A stretch of 64,000 bases of DNA from the NCBI GenBank assembly GCA_963716925.1, contig CAVQUX010000033.1, positions 620,001 to 684,000 on the forward strand, read 5' to 3'. Source of the DNA: DAISKN01 sp963716925 (lineage in GTDB: Bacteria; Acidobacteriota; Vicinamibacteria; Marinacidobacterales; SMYC01). The notes beneath the pieces are model-generated. The model did no database searches. It was not told the DNA's origin and saw only the letters and a list, made by a program, of their open reading frames with translations. The position numbers were made by a program, and so were the translations under genes. How positions within the stretch are numbered: position 1 is the stretch's first letter; each line of letters starts with the position of its first letter. Positions 24,960-34,211 of this stretch are shown here, in pieces.

Positions 24960-27602
24960 TCACTCGGTCCGGAGCGCCACGAACGGATCGATGCGGCTCG
25001 CCCGCCTCGCGGGCAGGTAGGAGGCCACGAGGGCCACTCCCACCAGGAGCGCCGCGATGAGCACGAGGGTGATCGGATCGCGCGGCTCGACCTCGTAGAG
25101 CAGGCTTTCGAGGAAGCGCGCCGCGAAGAGCGCACCCGCAACTCCCAGACCGACGCCCACCAGCGCCACCTTCAGGCCATCCCAGAGGACGAGCCGGGAA
25201 ACGTCGTTCGAGGACGCGCCGAGCGCCATGCGGAGCCCGATCTCGCGCACCCTCTGGCTCACGCCGAACGCGACGACGCCGTAGAGGCCGATCGCCGCGA
25301 GAAGGAGCGCGACGCCCCCGAAGAGGCTCATCAGCGACAGCGTGAGCCGAGGCTGACCGAGAGACCGCGCGACGACGTCCTCCATCTCCTGCACGCTCGT
25401 GAGCGGAAGCTCGGAGTCGACGGAGGCGAGCGCCGCGCGCAGGTCGGACGCGGACGGGGGCCGGCCGTCCTTGCCGCGGGCGATGATGCTCATGAAGTTG
25501 TTCGGAAGCTGGGACTGCGGCCAGTAAAGGGTCGCCCGCGGAGCGGTCTCGAGCTGGACCAGCCGCACGTCTCCCACCACACCCACCACCTCGGCGCGGA
25601 TGTCCTCGCCCCAGCTCATCTCCACGATCTTCCCGATGGGGCTTTCGCCCGGCCAGACCGTGTCCGCGAGCGTCTTGTTCACGACGACCACCGCGCGGGA
25701 ATCCGAGCGATCGCTCTCCTCGAATCCGCGCCCTTCGAGGATCGGAATTCCCATCGCGCGAAAGAGGTCCCCTTCCACCATCCGGACGTCGGCGACGCGA
25801 TCCTCGCCCGGCGGCGGGTCGGGCTTGTCGGTCACTCGATAGCTCGTCGCCGAGCCCATCCCGCTTCCGAGAGGAAGCCAGCTGATGGCGCCCGCCCGCT
25901 CGACCGACGCGATCTCCCGTACTTTCGCGAGGGCCTGCTGGTAGAACGCGACCTGAGCTTCGCTCTTCTCGTATCGGGGACCGGCGAGGTTGATCTGGAC
26001 CGCCGTCAGGCCCGCGGGCCGAAATCCCGGGTTCACCGAGGAGAGCGTTTGGAAGCTGCGCAGAAGGAGGCCGGTCGCCGCCAGGAGCACGACGGCGAGC
26101 GCGATCTCGAGGGCGGCGAGCGCATTCTTCAGTTTCCGCCGGGGAGCGCTGGCGCCGCCGCGGGAGCCTTCCTTGAGCGGCTCCACCAGGTCGAGGCGGG
26201 ACACCTGCAACGCGGGAAGGAGCCCGAAGAGGAGGCTGGTCCCGACCGACATTATTACTGTGAATGCGAGGACGCGGGAGTCGAGCCCGATCGCGGCGAA
26301 AGCGGGGAGCTCCGCGGGAAGGACGGAGAGAAGCGCCCGGCGGAAGGCCTCGGCGAGGGCCAGACCCAGAGCTCCGCCGACGACCGCGAGAAGAAGGCTC
26401 TCCACCAGGAGCTGGCGAAGGATGCGGAAGCGCCGGGCGCCGAGAGCGGCACGGACGGAGAGCTCGCGCTCCCGGGCGACCGCCCTCGTGAGGAGCAGGT
26501 TCCCGACGTTGGCGCAGGCGATGAGAAGAACCGCGGCGACGGCCCCGAACAGGACCAGGATCGCGCCGCGGACGTCGCGGACCAGCTCGGGCTGCAGGGG
26601 AAAGACGTTCGCGCTCCAGCCGGCGTTGAAGTCGGCGTTCTCCTTCTCGAGGTCCGAGGCGATGCGCTTCATCTCTTCCTGCGCCTGCTCGAGCGTCACT
26701 TCGGCCTTGAGGCGCGCGATCACCATCATGTAGCGTCCCCGGGCCTCGCGGTGCGCGTTGGTGAAGGCGAACGGGTTCCAGATCTGGACCGTTCCCCCCG
26801 CCTGGGGCGACGCGAGCTCGATTCCCGGCGGGAGCACGCCCACGATTTCGACTTCCTTTCCGTCGAGCCTCAGCTCTTTTCCCACGACCTCGGGATCGGC
26901 CCCGAAACGCCGCTTCCAGAGTCCGTCCCCCAGGAGGACCACGTTGTCGTTTCCCGGGACTCCATCCTCCGGAGCGAACACCCGGCCGCGGGCGGCGGAG
27001 ATCCCCAGCGTCGAGAACAGGTCGTCGGAAACGTATCCGACCGCGACCCGCTCGGGCTCCGTCCCCTCTTCCGCGAGATTCGCGGCCCAGGGAACGAAGG
27101 CCGACATCGAGACGAAGGAGCGCGCCCGCTCGCGCCACCTCAGGAAGTTATACGGTCCGACGACGTTTCGAGCGCGATCGCGCTTGTAGGCGTTCTCCCA
27201 GACCATCACCAGGCTTCCGGGATCCTGGAAAGGAAGGGGCTTCAGGAGGACGCCGTTGACCACGCTGAAAATCGCGGTGGTGGCCCCGATCCCGAGCGCG
27301 AGCAGGAGAACCGCGACCAGGGTGAACCCGGGGCTCTTTCGCAGCATGCGGAGTCCATAGCTCAAGTCGGCTCCGAGACCCTCACCCAGGTGCGGGGCGC
27401 TCCTCAAGTCGAGTGCGTCGCGAACGGCGCCGAGCGAGCGGCCCAGAAGCTTCATCTCCATCCTCCAGTCGAGTCGGCCCTCGGACGCGAGCTCGCGCCG
27501 GTAGTGCCAGATCTCGGATTCCCACTCGAGCCTCCACTCGGAGCGCTCGCGCGAGGGAACGAGCCACGAAGCGGCGTGAACGACGAGGCGGGAAAGCGGC
27601 AT
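24960..27602 (-). CDS. ADOP-family duplicated MacB/FtsX-like permease
   Basis: 880 residues, about twice the size of an FtsX permease. A soluble N-terminal segment (about residues 1-75) precedes LSYGLRMLRKSPGFTLVAVL, the standard ADOP opening. Then come the first MacB-PCD periplasmic domain, a triple-helix FtsX unit, and a second PCD plus FtsX ending in a PARRASRIDPFVALRTE-type tail. These orphan permeases lack their own ATPase gene, are abundant in acidobacteria, and probably work in MacB-like efflux or mechanotransmission. It lies two bases after the padR gene in the same operon, the usual pairing. Confidence 0.93.
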   Translation of the reverse strand: MPLSRLVVHAASWLVPSRERSEWRLEWESEIWHYRRELASEGRLDWRMEMKLLGRSLGAVRDALDLRSAPHLGEGLGADLSYGLRMLRKSPGFTLVAVLLLALGIGATTAIFSVVNGVLLKPLPFQDPGSLVMVWENAYKRDRARNVVGPYNFLRWRERARSFVSMSAFVPWAANLAEEGTEPERVAVGYVSDDLFSTLGISAARGRVFAPEDGVPGNDNVVLLGDGLWKRRFGADPEVVGKELRLDGKEVEIVGVLPPGIELASPQAGGTVQIWNPFAFTNAHREARGRYMMVIARLKAEVTLEQAQEEMKRIASDLEKENADFNAGWSANVFPLQPELVRDVRGAILVLFGAVAAVLLIACANVGNLLLTRAVARERELSVRAALGARRFRILRQLLVESLLLAVVGGALGLALAEAFRRALLSVLPAELPAFAAIGLDSRVLAFTVIMSVGTSLLFGLLPALQVSRLDLVEPLKEGSRGGASAPRRKLKNALAALEIALAVVLLAATGLLLRSFQTLSSVNPGFRPAGLTAVQINLAGPRYEKSEAQVAFYQQALAKVREIASVERAGAISWLPLGSGMGSATSYRVTDKPDPPPGEDRVADVRMVEGDLFRAMGIPILEGRGFEESDRSDSRAVVVVNKTLADTVWPGESPIGKIVEMSWGEDIRAEVVGVVGDVRLVQLETAPRATLYWPQSQLPNNFMSIIARGKDGRPPSASDLRAALASVDSELPLTSVQEMEDVVARSLGQPRLTLSLMSLFGGVALLLAAIGLYGVVAFGVSQRVREIGLRMALGASSNDVSRLVLWDGLKVALVGVGLGVAGALFAARFLESLLYEVEPRDPITLVLIAALLVGVALVASYLPARRASRIDPFVALRTE

Positions 27603-27604
27603 CG

Positions 27605-27928
27605 TCAGGCCTCGGATCTTACCGGCCGGAGCTTCTTCCGCGCCGAAGGGATCAAAACCTCGACGGCGTGGAAGCGCTCGAGAGCGAGCGCCCGCATCGC
27701 CTCACCGGCGGCCGTCAGCTGGTAGTACCGCCTCGGAGGCCGCTGCTCGCGGCGCGCGACCGCGGGCTTCTCCCACCTCGATGAGACCAGCCCCTCGCGG
27801 TCGAGCCGCCGCAGAAGCGGGTAGATCGTTCCGCTCGGAAGGCCGGTCACGTCCATGATCTGGAAGCCGTGGTGGTGTCCCCGAGCGAGCGCCTCGAGGA
27901 CCAGGGCGGTGGGATAGGTGAGGTTCAT
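27605..27928 (-). CDS. PadR-family transcriptional regulator
   Basis: 107 residues: an N-terminal winged helix (ALVLEALARGHHHGFQIMD, SGTIYPLLRRLDREGLVSS) with the diagnostic PRRYYQLTAAGEAM wing. A short C-terminal helix follows for dimerisation. PadR proteins repress neighbouring transporter genes and respond to small effectors. It is the first gene of the two-gene operon with ADOP and probably controls it through the palindrome just upstream. Confidence 0.93.
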   Translation of the reverse strand: MNLTYPTALVLEALARGHHHGFQIMDVTGLPSGTIYPLLRRLDREGLVSSRWEKPAVARREQRPPRRYYQLTAAGEAMRALALERFHAVEVLIPSARKKLRPVRSEA

Positions 27929-27939
27929 GGCGGCACCTG

Positions 27940-27970
27940 TAGTTTTCTATCTATGTAGAATTCTATACGG
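27940..27970 (-). promoter_or_regulatory. Probable promoter/operator of padR-ADOP
   Basis: An AT-rich island in GC-rich DNA carries the perfect palindrome TAGAATTCTA (27956-27965), with repeated CTAT/ATAG motifs on either side (TTCTATCTATGTAGAATTC). It lies 28 bases upstream of the padR ATG. Autoregulation by PadR through it is inferred from position only. Confidence 0.5.
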
Positions 27971-28015
27971 CGGCGGAGCGCGGATGTCAAGCCGCGGGAA
28001 CGGTGTCCGCGGCCG

Positions 28016-31000
28016 TCACCTTCTCCCGAGCGGGGTCACGCCCGAGGAGAGGTTCTGCGTGTTGCGTCGGTCTCGGCCGGAGCCCTGCCAGGGAATGCCG
28101 TCGGCTCGAGTCGGAGCCTCGGTGTCCCAGAGATAGAGGCGGCCTTCCCGCGTCGCCGCGACCACCTCGTTGAGCCCGTCTCCGTCCACGTCACCGACCG
28201 CCGGCGACGCGAAGAGCCAGCCGTGGGTGAACTTCGGCCAGCCCGCGGGCTCGCTTCCGTCGGCGCGGTACGCGCGAAGAAGGTAGCTCCCGCTCCCCTG
28301 CACGATCTCGGGGGCGCCATCGCCATCCACGTCGGCGATGGCGGGGCTCGACAGGAACTGCAGGTCGTCGATGGGACGAGGGAACGCGTCGAGAAGCGAC
28401 CCGTCGCGCGGGTTCCAGGCGGTCACCTGATGATCGCCGAACGTCTGGCTCGCGGGAGCGGCGACGTCGAGGAGCTTCCTCAGCCCTCCGGTCGGCGCGA
28501 CGTACTCGGGAAGTCCGTCGCCGTTCAGGTCGCCGAACGCGCCCGAGCCCAGCAAGCCGAAAAACGGTGCGTCCGGGGAGCCGGCCGCCGAGGGAACGTT
28601 CGGGAAGCCGTCGGGGAAGTCCATGGCGAGGACGCGCGGACGGCCCTGGACCTCGCCGAGAACCGGCTTGCCGTCGGCGTCGTAGAGATGGACCGGACCC
28701 GCGGCACCGAAGATCGCGACGGACAGCCGGCCGCTTCCGTCGAGATCGGCGAGAGCCGGCGCTCCCGGAGTCCCGGTGCCGACGGTCGGGAGGACCCCCG
28801 GCGCGAGTAGAATCACCGGCGCCGGCCAGCCGGCCCGAAACGGGCCTCCCGCGTGGAGGTTCCCATCCGCATGTACCGCATAGACTCGCCCCCGGGCGTC
28901 GAGCGAAAGATCGTCGCCGAGATCGATGTCCAGCCGGCCGATCAGGTTCAGCAGATTCACGAGCCGGGTGTCCGCGGGAAGCCCCTCGGTCTCGCCGCCG
29001 TACTCCTCGTTGCTCGCGACGACGATCTCGGGCCTCCCGTCGCCGTCCAGATCCCCCACCGCGGGCGAGCTCACGATCTTCGCCGCCCGATCGCGAGCGT
29101 CGACTCCCGGCTTCGGCTGCGCCACCCCGGTCTCGGGCGCGATATCGACTTTCGAGCGATCCGCGATTCGCACCGGGAAGCCGGCGACCGAAGATCCTCC
29201 GTGGTTCCAGGCGTACAGATGACCGTCGAACGCGGCCGCGATCACCTCGAGGTCTCCGTCTCCGTCCAGGTCGGCGAGAGTGGGCGCCCCGAGGATGCCC
29301 GGGTCGGCGTCGTTCAAGGGATCGCGATTTCTCGGGTCGGAGAAGCGCGGGTCGGTCGAGACCGGAAACCCGGGACGCCTCGCGCCTCTGGCATCGAATA
29401 CGTAGAGCTTGCCCTCGATGGAAGCGGCCACGATCTCGACCCATCCATCCCCGTCCAGGTCGTCCGCGGCGAGGGGAGCGAGGATCGCCTCGTGAGGGAT
29501 CTCGACCTCGAACGACTCGTAGGCAGGGGAGGCGTGCACCGGGATCGGGTCGGTGCGCACGGGAAATCCGGCGATCGACGCCCCGGTGTCTCCTCGGAAC
29601 GCGTGCACGCGGCCGTCGGAAGCGGCATAGATCACGTCGAGAACGCCGTCCCCGTCGACGTCCGCGAGGACCGGGGAGGACTCGACCGAGCTTCCCACTT
29701 CTACCGGAGGCCGGGCGAGGCTCCCGTCGGTGTGGATCGCCACCGTCCTTCGATCCTCGCCGACGTTGCCGCGTCGATCGACGACGCGGAGCCGGAGCGT
29801 CACGGTGTGAGCGTCGGGATCCTCGGTAATCGCTCGAGGGTCGAATCCGCAGGCGGCGGCGGTATCCGCGGGACGCCACGTCGCGAGGACCGCTCTCGAA
29901 ATCCGGGTCGCGGACCGGCCGGCTCCGATGGGAAAGAAATCCTTCGGCTGCACCCCGCAGCCGACTTCGGCGAAGTAGGAGAAAATCCCGGGCGTGCGAA
30001 CGGCGGCCGCGGAGCCCGTCACCGCAACCTCCGGAGAACGCGCCGGGTCGACGGTGTCGAACCACTCGAGGCTTCCGGAGAGATCCGCTTCGGGTGGAAT
30101 CCTCTCCGGATCGAAGAGCAGGAGCCGGAGCGCGTCGGGCCGGCCGTATCCCGTGTACTGATCCCAGCCCGCCTGGGTGGGAAAGCGGGTCGATTCGAAC
30201 GCGAGGCCTTCCGCGGGCGCCGAGAGGAGCCGCTGCAGCGGACCCAGCATGGTCAGATCGTCGAGGTTGCCTTCGTGGTCGATGTCCTTCGCCGACTCCC
30301 GGAGAAGCTGGCGGATTTCTTCCGCGGAGAACGGGGTCGCGAGGCCGGGATAGGGATCGAGCTTTCCCTGGTCGATAAGGTTCTTGCCGCGCGAGACGAG
30401 GAGCGCGACGAGGCCGCCCGCACGGGCCGTCGCCTCCGAACTGCAGCCGTTGGACGAGATGGAGACCCAGGCCCGGCCGCCGAAGTTGGTGCACCCGTTC
30501 AGAAGGTCGTAGGTCCGCTTCTGCCGGACGATCACTCCGTCGCCGTGGACGATGGAGTTGACCCAGATCGTGTGCTCGAAATTCGAGGGATAGTTGTGAT
30601 GGCGGGCCTCTTCGTCGGCGGCGCTCGCGACCACCGGGATGCCGCGGGCGTAGGCGTAGTCGATCGCGGACTGCGCGTCCGGAGGCGCGCCCATGGCGCC
30701 GAGCGCCTCGGAGATCACCGAGACCCGGCGGTCCACCGCATAGACCACCGCCTGGGAGAACTCGCTTCCAACGGCGACGAAGCTGTCGCCGACCCGCAGC
30801 GGAAGGAACAGGGCGCTCGGCGCGAATCCAGGCGTCCCCTGACCGTTTCCCGCCTCGGCGAATCCGTCGCTCGCCTGACCGGTGCCGTGGCCGTAGTCGA
30901 CGTCGTCGTATGGGTCGTTGTCGTCCTGGTAGAAATCCCAGCCCGCGATATCGTCGACGAAGCCGTTCCCGTCGTCGTCGACACCGTCGCTGAAAGCTCT

Positions 31001-31450
31001 CAGCAGATCCTGCGCGTCCAGAATACCGTTCTTGTTCCTGTCGGCAACACGCCGGTAGTCCTCGACGTTGACGAAGCCGTCTCGGTTGCAGTCCCGGGAG
31101 GCGCAGCCCCGAAGCAAGGGAAGCTCCCCGGTATTGAGCGCGACCTTGCGCGCGAGATCGGCGCGGTTCCACCGGATTCCGCTGTCGAGGACCGCCACCA
31201 CCACGTCCGGACGCCCGGTCGAGATCCTCCACGCCGAGAACACGTTCATCCCCACGAACGGTTTGTACGTCCAGTTGCCCGAAGACGATGGGTCGAAGTC
31301 GTCGGGAACCTGGCCGGCGCGACGAAACAGGTAGCTCGCGAAATCGCTCGGATCGCTGCACCCCGCCGACGGACAGGCGGGATAGGGGACCTCGGCCGAT
31401 GCCGCGGCCGACACCAGGAGAATCACGGCGAGCACGAGGCGCTTTTCCAT
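28016..31450 (-). CDS. Large secreted subtilase-like (S8) protein with FG-GAP/VCBS repeats
   Basis: 1144 residues with signal peptide (MEKRLVLAVILLVSAAASA). An S8-like domain spans about residues 60-480: Asp89 in VVVAVLDSG, His188 in DYGHGTGQ and a candidate Ser337 in NGCSSEATA. Between Asp and His is a Ca-binding insert with EF-hand-like loops (DCNRDGFVNVED, DRNKNGILDAQD, DDDGNGFVDD). The usual oxyanion asparagine context is missing (VVASAADEEA), so activity is uncertain. From about residue 690 come at least six FG-GAP/VCBS repeats, such as LADVDGDGVLDVIYA and VGDLDGDGRPEIVVAS, forming a surface propeller. Probably an extracellular enzyme or adhesin. Single gene. Confidence 0.88.
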   Translation of the reverse strand: MEKRLVLAVILLVSAAASAEVPYPACPSAGCSDPSDFASYLFRRAGQVPDDFDPSSSGNWTYKPFVGMNVFSAWRISTGRPDVVVAVLDSGIRWNRADLARKVALNTGELPLLRGCASRDCNRDGFVNVEDYRRVADRNKNGILDAQDLLRAFSDGVDDDGNGFVDDIAGWDFYQDDNDPYDDVDYGHGTGQASDGFAEAGNGQGTPGFAPSALFLPLRVGDSFVAVGSEFSQAVVYAVDRRVSVISEALGAMGAPPDAQSAIDYAYARGIPVVASAADEEARHHNYPSNFEHTIWVNSIVHGDGVIVRQKRTYDLLNGCTNFGGRAWVSISSNGCSSEATARAGGLVALLVSRGKNLIDQGKLDPYPGLATPFSAEEIRQLLRESAKDIDHEGNLDDLTMLGPLQRLLSAPAEGLAFESTRFPTQAGWDQYTGYGRPDALRLLLFDPERIPPEADLSGSLEWFDTVDPARSPEVAVTGSAAAVRTPGIFSYFAEVGCGVQPKDFFPIGAGRSATRISRAVLATWRPADTAAACGFDPRAITEDPDAHTVTLRLRVVDRRGNVGEDRRTVAIHTDGSLARPPVEVGSSVESSPVLADVDGDGVLDVIYAASDGRVHAFRGDTGASIAGFPVRTDPIPVHASPAYESFEVEIPHEAILAPLAADDLDGDGWVEIVAASIEGKLYVFDARGARRPGFPVSTDPRFSDPRNRDPLNDADPGILGAPTLADLDGDGDLEVIAAAFDGHLYAWNHGGSSVAGFPVRIADRSKVDIAPETGVAQPKPGVDARDRAAKIVSSPAVGDLDGDGRPEIVVASNEEYGGETEGLPADTRLVNLLNLIGRLDIDLGDDLSLDARGRVYAVHADGNLHAGGPFRAGWPAPVILLAPGVLPTVGTGTPGAPALADLDGSGRLSVAIFGAAGPVHLYDADGKPVLGEVQGRPRVLAMDFPDGFPNVPSAAGSPDAPFFGLLGSGAFGDLNGDGLPEYVAPTGGLRKLLDVAAPASQTFGDHQVTAWNPRDGSLLDAFPRPIDDLQFLSSPAIADVDGDGAPEIVQGSGSYLLRAYRADGSEPAGWPKFTHGWLFASPAVGDVDGDGLNEVVAATREGRLYLWDTEAPTRADGIPWQGSGRDRRNTQNLSSGVTPLGRR

Positions 31451-31537
31451 GATCGCGCGGGAGCCTATCACCGCGACCACCGGCGGCGCCAGAAACGAGG
31501 TTGCGTTTTCCCGGACGTTGGACCATTCTCCCGCCCG

Positions 31538-32389
31538 GTGATCTCGAACCTGATCCAGGCTTCCGACCTCGCACCCCATCTCGGCGATCCTCGATGGGCA
31601 ATCGTCGACTGCCGCTTCTACCTGGTCGAGCCTTCGAAGGGAGAAACCGAGTACGAGGGGGAGCATCTGCCGGGCGCCGTCTATGCCCATCTCGACAGGG
31701 ATCTCTCTGGACCGCGCTCCGGGAAAAACGGCCGCCATCCGATGCCGAGCGTCGAGGCCATGGTCGAGCGCTTTTCGCGCCTGGGCATCGACGACGAGGT
31801 CCAGGTGATCGCCTACGACACGTCGCAGGGACAGATGGCCGCGCGCCTCTGGTGGATGCTTCGATACCTCGGCCACGACGCTGCCGCCGTCCTCGACGGC
31901 GGTCTACAGGCCTGGAAGACCGAAGGACGGCCTCTCTCGAGCGGTCGGGAAAGCCGCGCGGCGCGGCGCTTCGTCGCCCGCCCGCGGGAGTCGATGCGCA
32001 TCGACGTCGAGCCGCTCGAGCGCGAGCGGACGGAGCATCTTCTCATCGACGCCCGGGCACCCGAACGCTTCCGCGGAGAGGTGGAGCCCTTCGACCCGGT
32101 GAAGGGCCGCATCGCCGGAGCGCGCAACCATCCGACGGCCGCGAGCCTCGCGGCCGACGGCCGGTTCCTCCCTCCCTCCGAGCTGCGGTCGCGCTTCCAG
32201 TCGATTCTGGGAAGCTCACCCGCCGACTCCGTCGTGTCCTACTGCGGCTCGGGTGTGACCGCCTGCCACAATCTGCTCGCGATGGACCTCGCAGGGCTCC
32301 GCGGCGCCCGGCTCTATCCCGGCTCGTGGTCCGAGTGGTCCGCCGATGAGAAACGCCCCATCGAGAGGGGAAAGGAAGGAAAGGTATGA
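31538..32389 (+). CDS. Thiosulfate/3-mercaptopyruvate sulfurtransferase (tandem rhodanese)
   Basis: 283 residues with two rhodanese domains. The inactive N-terminal one has AIVDCRFYL and VIAYDTSQGQMAARLWWML. The catalytic C-terminal one has LIDARAPERFRGE and the active-site loop SYCGSGVTAC with its persulfide cysteine. The CGSGVTA loop favours the 3-mercaptopyruvate type (E. coli SseA has CGSGVTA). The start is a GTG at 31538; no in-frame ATG precedes the first domain. Its stop overlaps the start of the M42 peptidase by four bases. Confidence 0.92.
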   Translation: MISNLIQASDLAPHLGDPRWAIVDCRFYLVEPSKGETEYEGEHLPGAVYAHLDRDLSGPRSGKNGRHPMPSVEAMVERFSRLGIDDEVQVIAYDTSQGQMAARLWWMLRYLGHDAAAVLDGGLQAWKTEGRPLSSGRESRAARRFVARPRESMRIDVEPLERERTEHLLIDARAPERFRGEVEPFDPVKGRIAGARNHPTAASLAADGRFLPPSELRSRFQSILGSSPADSVVSYCGSGVTACHNLLAMDLAGLRGARLYPGSWSEWSADEKRPIERGKEGKV

Positions 32390-33516
32390 ATCGGGTATTC
32401 CTATTGTGCTGCGCTCTCGCCGCGTCTTCCGCAGCGGCGGACGAGTCCGAGCGGCTTCTCGCGGAGCTGACCAACGCACACGGAGTGTCGGGATTCGAGG
32501 GTCCGGTCCGCGACATCTTGAGGCGGGAGTGGAAGGACCTCCTGACCGACCTCCATACCGACGGCCTCGGAAACCTGATCGGATCGCTTCGCGGAAGCTC
32601 GGAGTCGCCGCGGGTGCTCCTGATGGCGCACATGGACGAGGTGGGATTTCTCGTGCGCCACATCGACGAGAACGGCTATGTCTACATTCACAACGTCGGA
32701 GGCTACTTCGACCAGAGCGTTCTCACCCAGCGGCTATCGATCCTGACGGCCGGGGGTGAGGTCCTCGGCTACACCGGGATGAAGTCGGGGCATATCCTGC
32801 GCCCGGACGAGCGCGACCGGATGATTCCGCTCGCCGACATGTTCATCGACGTAGGAGCCTCGAGCCGCGCCGAGGCCGAGGGGATGGGCCTGCGCGCGGG
32901 CCTTCCCGTCACCTACGCGACGAAGTTCGAGATTCTGAACGGCACGAAACGCTACCTGGCCAAAGCCTTCGACGACCGCGTCGGCCTCGCGGTCATCACC
33001 GAGGCCCTGCGGCGGCTCCAGAGCCGCGCTCATCCGAACAACCTGCAGGTGGCGGCGACCGTCCAGGAGGAGATCGGCCTCCGGGGCGCCTCGGTGGTCA
33101 CGGCTTCGACCACCCCCGACATCGTCATCAACCTCGAGATCGGGATCGCGAGCGACTTTCCGCTCCTCACGTCGAAGACGCTCTCCCAGGAGGAGCTGGG
33201 AAAGGGCGCGGGGGTCTTCGTCTTCGACGGGAGCATGATCCCGAACAACCAGTACATCGAGTGGATCCTGAAGCTCGCCGACGAGAACACCATCGCGGTT
33301 CAGCTCGAGTCGGTCACGGGCTACGGCGAGGACGCGGCCATGATCCAGAAATCCGCCCGCGGCGTTCCCGCGGTCAACATCGGCGTCCCCACCCGGTACG
33401 GCCACAGCCAGTCCGGAGTCATCGATCGGGCCGACTACGACCACACCGTGGATCTCGTGGTGAAGATGATCGAGCGCCTCACCGCCGCGGACGTAGCCGC
33501 GCTCCGGGAATTCTGA
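32386..33516 (+). CDS. M42-family aminopeptidase with signal peptide
   Basis: 376 residues. M42 metal ligands are visible: LMAHMDEVGF (first His), KAFDDRVG (bridging Asp), VQEEIGLRGA (catalytic Glu and ligand), LEIGIASDFP and the C-terminal RYGHSQ histidine. These form large tetrahedral dodecamers that trim N-terminal residues from peptides. Unusually for this generally cytoplasmic family, the protein begins with a signal sequence (MNRVFLLCCALAASSAAA), suggesting export. ATGA overlap with the rhodanese gene implies coupling. Confidence 0.9.
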   Translation: MNRVFLLCCALAASSAAADESERLLAELTNAHGVSGFEGPVRDILRREWKDLLTDLHTDGLGNLIGSLRGSSESPRVLLMAHMDEVGFLVRHIDENGYVYIHNVGGYFDQSVLTQRLSILTAGGEVLGYTGMKSGHILRPDERDRMIPLADMFIDVGASSRAEAEGMGLRAGLPVTYATKFEILNGTKRYLAKAFDDRVGLAVITEALRRLQSRAHPNNLQVAATVQEEIGLRGASVVTASTTPDIVINLEIGIASDFPLLTSKTLSQEELGKGAGVFVFDGSMIPNNQYIEWILKLADENTIAVQLESVTGYGEDAAMIQKSARGVPAVNIGVPTRYGHSQSGVIDRADYDHTVDLVVKMIERLTAADVAALREF

Positions 33517-33517
33517 G

Positions 33518-33613
33518 GTGTTACGGCTCCTCGGGGTCGCGCTCAACGCGTCGCTTCTGGCCCAGTGGACCCATCGGTATCTGAAGGTCGAAGGCTTCAG
33601 CGGCCACCTGTAA
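33518..33613 (+). pseudogene. 31-codon open frame after the M42 gene, possible truncated gene
   Basis: A GTG one base after the M42 stop opens a frame reading V-L-R-L-L-G-V-A-L-N and ending ...VEGFSGHL before TAA at 33611. Its composition and third-position GC match real genes here, unlike the DNA that follows. It may be the stub of a downstream operon gene cut by insertion of the accessory region. Not recognised. Confidence 0.3.
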
Positions 33614-34198
33614 CTCGCGGGCTACGAGCTTCCGGTTCTCAACCCGGGGCCGTCCGACCCCGCTCCCTCCTCCAACGGGAGCGGAGTCGATTTTTCCGCG
33701 CGAGGCCACCATCTTGAATTGCGACGAGAGCTCGGGATGCACCCGACGTTGCCGGCAAGAGGCTCGCCGAGGGCCGCGAAGCTCGGCGACCCCCGTCCTC
33801 CAGGAGCGCTTGGCGGAGGCCCGGCGCAAGTTCGAGGGTTTGAGCCGGGAGCAACCTTCAAGACCCACCGCAAGCGCAGGACCCCCTTTCGTTTCATCGT
33901 CTATCCAAGACACAAGTACCTGCCATGCGGACGACGAGACGCCACCGCAGTAGATGGGCATCGCACCTGCTCGAGACCCCAACTTCTCGACCGTGCGTGA
34001 CGACCATGTCTTCGAAACGACACGCGGCCGCCCCGCAGACCAGAATGACACGTGACCCTCTTCACTTCTGATCCAGATATACCGCCTTCGTTATTTCTAC
34101 TTCGGTTCTCTCCACGACTTTACGTCCTGTCGCTAGCGCCCTTTACAAACACAAACCCTCGCGCCATGATCTGGTAGGTGGGTTCCGCACAATTACAA
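33614..34198. other. 585 bases with no supportable gene
   Basis: All frames give arginine/proline-rich or stop-broken translations. GC content falls from about 34050 towards the cassette array. No integrase motif (for example the RHR-Y boxes or the patch II/III motifs of IntI) was seen on either strand. The last bases before the GTTAGCT at 34199 show no attC-like inverted arms, so this could be an attI-like or secondary-site edge. Confidence 0.5.
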
Positions 34199-34205
34199 GT
34201 TAGCT
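34199..34205 (+). repeat. Left edge of cassette 1 (R' core GTTAGCT)
   Basis: GTTAGCT is the exact complement of AGCTAAC at 34804-34810, the R'' of the first attC, so this is the left recombination boundary of cassette 1. No paired L''/L' arms are visible to its left, which distinguishes it from the other sites. Confidence 0.7.
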
Positions 34206-34211
34206 GGCTCC

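Noticed and set aside
24016..27138. A 1040-codon minus-strand frame over ADOP and the amidohydrolase
   Set aside because: Out of phase with both real genes and of shadow composition.
28191..31601. A 1136-codon frame opposite in phase to the S8 gene
   Set aside because: Arginine, glycine and serine-rich with no domain; it is the alternative frame of the FG-GAP protein.
33521..34051. A 176-codon minus-strand frame as a possible integrase
   Set aside because: No tyrosine recombinase box or IntI-specific motif, and basic low-complexity composition.
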